From assembly GCA_964019055.1 (NCBI GenBank), contig OZ025223.1, forward strand, positions 6,128,625 through 6,192,624: 64,000 nucleotides of DNA. Direction: 5' to 3'. A program made the translations under genes and the position numbers. This stretch comes from Anthopleura xanthogrammica (Eukaryota; Cnidaria; Anthozoa; Actiniaria; Actiniidae). Each line of letters opens with the position of its first letter. The first letter of the stretch is position 1. The notes below the pieces were generated by a model, which was not told the origin of the DNA, did no database searches, and was given only the letters and a program-made list of their open reading frames with translations. Below, one piece after another: positions 61,001 to 64,000 of the stretch.

Positions 61001-63847
61001 ATAATATGATTGGATCCTCCAGAATATGATTTTGGATCCTCCAGAATATGATTTTGGATCCTCCAGAATATGATTTTGGATACTCCAGAATATGATTTTG
61101 GATCCTCCAGAATATGGTTTTGGATCCTCCAGAATATGATTTTGGATCCTCCAGAATATGATTGGATCCTCCAGAAAATGATTTTGGATCCTCCAGAATA
61201 TGATTTTGGATCCTCCAGAATATGATTTTGGATCCTCCAGAATATGGTTTTGGATCCTCCAGAATATGATTTTGGATCCTCCAGAATATGGTTTTGGATC
61301 CTCCAGAATATGGTTTTGGATCCTCCAGAATATGATTTTGGATCCTCCAGAATATGATTTTGGATCCTCCAGAATATGATTTTGGATCCTCCAGAATATG
61401 ATTTTGGATCCTCCAGAATATGATTTTGGATCCTCCAGAATATGATTTTGGATCCTCCAGAATATGATTTTGGATCCTCCAGAATATGATTTTGGATCCT
61501 CCAGAATATGATTTTGGATCCTCCAGAATATGATTTTGGATCCTCCAGAATATGATTTTGGATCCTCCAGAATATGATTTTGGATCCTCCAGAATATGAT
61601 TTTGGATCCTCCAGAATATGATTTTGGATCCTCCAGAATATGATTTTGGATCCTCCAGAATATGATTTTGGATCCTCCAGAATATGATTTTGGATCCTCC
61701 AGAATATGATTTTGGATCCTCCAGAATATGATTTTGGATCCTCCAGAATATGGTTTTGGATCCTCCAGAATATGATTTTGGATCCTCCAGAATATGATTG
61801 GATCCTCCAGAATATGATTTTGGATCCTCTAGAATATGATTTTGGATCCTGCAGAATATGATTGGATCCTTCAGAATATGATTTTGGATCCTGCAGAATA
61901 TGATTGGATCCTCCAAATATGATTTTGGATACTCCATAATATGATTGGATCCTCCAGAATATGATTTTGGATCCTCCAGAATATGATTTTGGATCCTCCA
62001 GAATATGATTTTGGATACTCCAGAATATGATTTTGGATCCTCCAGAATATGATTTTGGATCCTCCAGAATATGATTTTGGATCCTCCAGAAAATGATTTT
62101 GGATCCTCCAGAATATGATTTTGGATCCTCCAGAATATGGTTTTGGATCCTCCAGAATATGATTTTGGATCCTCCAGAATATGATTGGATCCTCCAGAAT
62201 ATGATTTTGGATCCTCTAGAATATGATTTTGGATCCTGCAGAATATGATTGGATCCTTCAGAATATGATTTTGGATCCTGCAGAATATGATTGGATCCTC
62301 CAAATATGATTTTGGATACTCCATAATATGATTGGATCCTCCAGAATATGATTTTGGATCCTCCAGAATATGATTTTGGATCCTCCAGAATATGATTTTG
62401 GATACTCCAGAATATGGTTTTGGATCCTCCAGAATATGATTTTGGATCCTCCAGAATATGATTTTGGATCCTCCAGAAAATGATTTTGGATCCTCCAGAA
62501 TATGATTTTGGATCCTCCAGAATATGATTTTGGATCCTCCAGAATATGGTTTTGGATCCTCCAGAATATGATTTTGGATCCTCCAGAATATGGTTTTGGA
62601 TCCTCCAGAATATGATTTTGGATCCTCCAGAATATGATTTTGGATCCTCCAGAATATGATTTTGGATCCTCCAGAATATGATTTTGGATCCTCCAGAATA
62701 TGATTTTGGATCCTCCAGAATATGATTTTGGATCCTCCAGAATATGATTTTGGATCCTCCAGAATATGATTTTGGATCCTCCAGAATATGATTTTGGATC
62801 CTCCAGAATATGATTTTGGATCCTCCAGAATATGATTTTGGATCCTCCAGAATATGATTTTGGATCCTCCAGAATATGATTTTGGATCCTCCAGAATATG
62901 GTTTTGGATCCTCCAGAATATGATTTTGGATCCTCCAGAATATGATTGGATCCTCCAGAATATGATTTTGGATCCTCTAGAATATGATTTTGGATCCTGC
63001 AGAATATGATTGGATCCTTCAGAATATGATTTTGGATCCTGCGGAATATGATTGGATCCTCCAAATATGATTTTGGATACTCAATAATATGATTGGATCC
63101 TCCAGAATATGATTTTGGATCCTCCAGAATATGATTTTGGATCCTCCAGAATATGATTTTGGATACTCCAGAATATGATTTTGGATCCTCCAGAATATGG
63201 TTTTGGATCCTCCAGAATATGATTTTGGATCCTCCAGAATATGATTTTGGATCCTCCAGAAAATGATTTTGGATCCTCCAGAATATGATTTTGGATCCTC
63301 CAGAATATGATTTTGGATCCTCCAGAATATGGTTTTGGATCCTCCAGAATATGATTTTGGATCCTCCAGAATATGGTTTTGGATCCTCCAGAATATGATT
63401 TTGGATCCTCCAGAATATGATTTTGGATCCTCCAGAATATGATTTTGGATCCTCCAGAATATGATTTTGGATCCTCCAGAATATGATTTTGGATCCTCCA
63501 GAATATGATTTTGGATCCTCCAGAATATGATTTTGGATCCTCCAGAATATGATTTTGGATCCTCCAGAATATGATTTTGGATCCTCCAGAATATGATTTT
63601 GGATCCTCCAGAATATGATTTTGGATCCTCCAGAATATGATTTTGGATCCTCCAGAATATGATTTTGGATCCTCCAGAATATGATTTTGGATCCTCCAGA
63701 ATATGATTTTGGATCCTCCAGAATATGATTTTGGATCCTCCAGAATATGGTTTTGGATCCTCCAGAATATGATTTTGGATCCTCCAGAATATGATTTTGG
63801 ATCCTCCAGAATATGATTTTGGATCCTCCAGAATATGATTTTGGATC
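58009..63847. repeat. B array 11: 22-bp and 42-bp minisatellite, about 270 monomers
   Basis: It is the duplicate of array 10. The left 3 kb is collinear at 10,183 bp. Farther right the offset becomes 10,205 and finally 10,139 bp, changes of +22 and -66, so the copies differ by whole 22-bp units. Confidence 0.95.
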
Positions 63848-64000
63848 CAACTGAATATGTGTTTTTGATGAAAAAATTAGTTCTAGCCGATATTCTTGGT
63901 TTGAAATCCTTCCCAATGGAGTAAAATAACAAAAGCCATCTGATGGCCACCATAATAAAAATGATATAACAAAAGAATGGATTGAATTTATTTTAGGTAA
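63848..64000 (+). repeat. E module copy 6, cut by the window end
   Basis: It starts CAACTGAATATGTG with the AAAAGCCATCTG subtype and runs to TTTTAGGTAA. The macrosatellite therefore continues beyond the window. Confidence 0.92.

Noticed and set aside
6637..64000. Telomeric repeat array
   Set aside because: No TTAGGG-type units occur; the monomers are 40 and 22 bp with unrelated sequence.

Overview
The window is animal nuclear DNA, not prokaryotic. The first 4.6 kb holds the last seven exons of an intron-containing SMC6 gene with canonical GT/AG splice sites. Short inverted-repeat transposons are common, and a fragment of a non-LTR retrotransposon reverse transcriptase is present. Gene structure, AT-rich introns and the type of short foldback repeats fit an anthozoan cnidarian (a stony coral or relative) best. 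That assignment is inference, because no species-diagnostic gene is present.

Region 1 (1-6636). The 3' end of SMC6 (SMC5/6 DNA-repair complex ATPase) lies on the + strand, exons 324 to 4615, with a poly(A) signal near 4857. Several introns and the downstream flank carry separate short inverted-repeat elements: 737-1104, 2557-3007 (5-bp target duplication TGGAG), 3327-3574, 3622-3711, 4104-4276 and 5036-5820 (60-bp inverted repeats with an 11-bp perfect target duplication, Mutator-like). No other gene is visible between 5832 and 6636.

Region 2 (6637-64000). About 57 kb is a single composite macrosatellite. It is built head-to-tail, always in the same orientation, from a few modules. A is a 40-bp minisatellite. 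B is a 22-bp minisatellite with 20-bp variants, most copies carrying a GGATCC (BamHI) site. C is a roughly 760-bp non-satellite module present 10 times. D (about 580 bp, 3 copies) and E (about 660 bp, 6 copies) share their central or left part. F is a poly-G-ended inverted-repeat element (2 copies). The basic cycle is C-A-B-X-C, where X is F in the first two cycles, D in the next three, and E plus a further A array afterwards. A 5'-truncated LINE sits in two neighbouring A arrays and marks a 4,164-4,168-bp duplication. The last 20 kb is a 10,183-bp tandem duplication whose size differences are whole monomers (40 and 22 bp).

Only SMC6 is supported as a functional gene. The very long open frames (up to 1,674 codons) are a by-product of the B monomer: its minus strand contains no stop trinucleotide in any phase, and 22 is not a multiple of 3, so each frame reads the same 22-residue repeat. 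The most interesting content is the architecture and history of the macrosatellite, the apparent coding remnant shared by modules D and E, and the exon-like core of module C.
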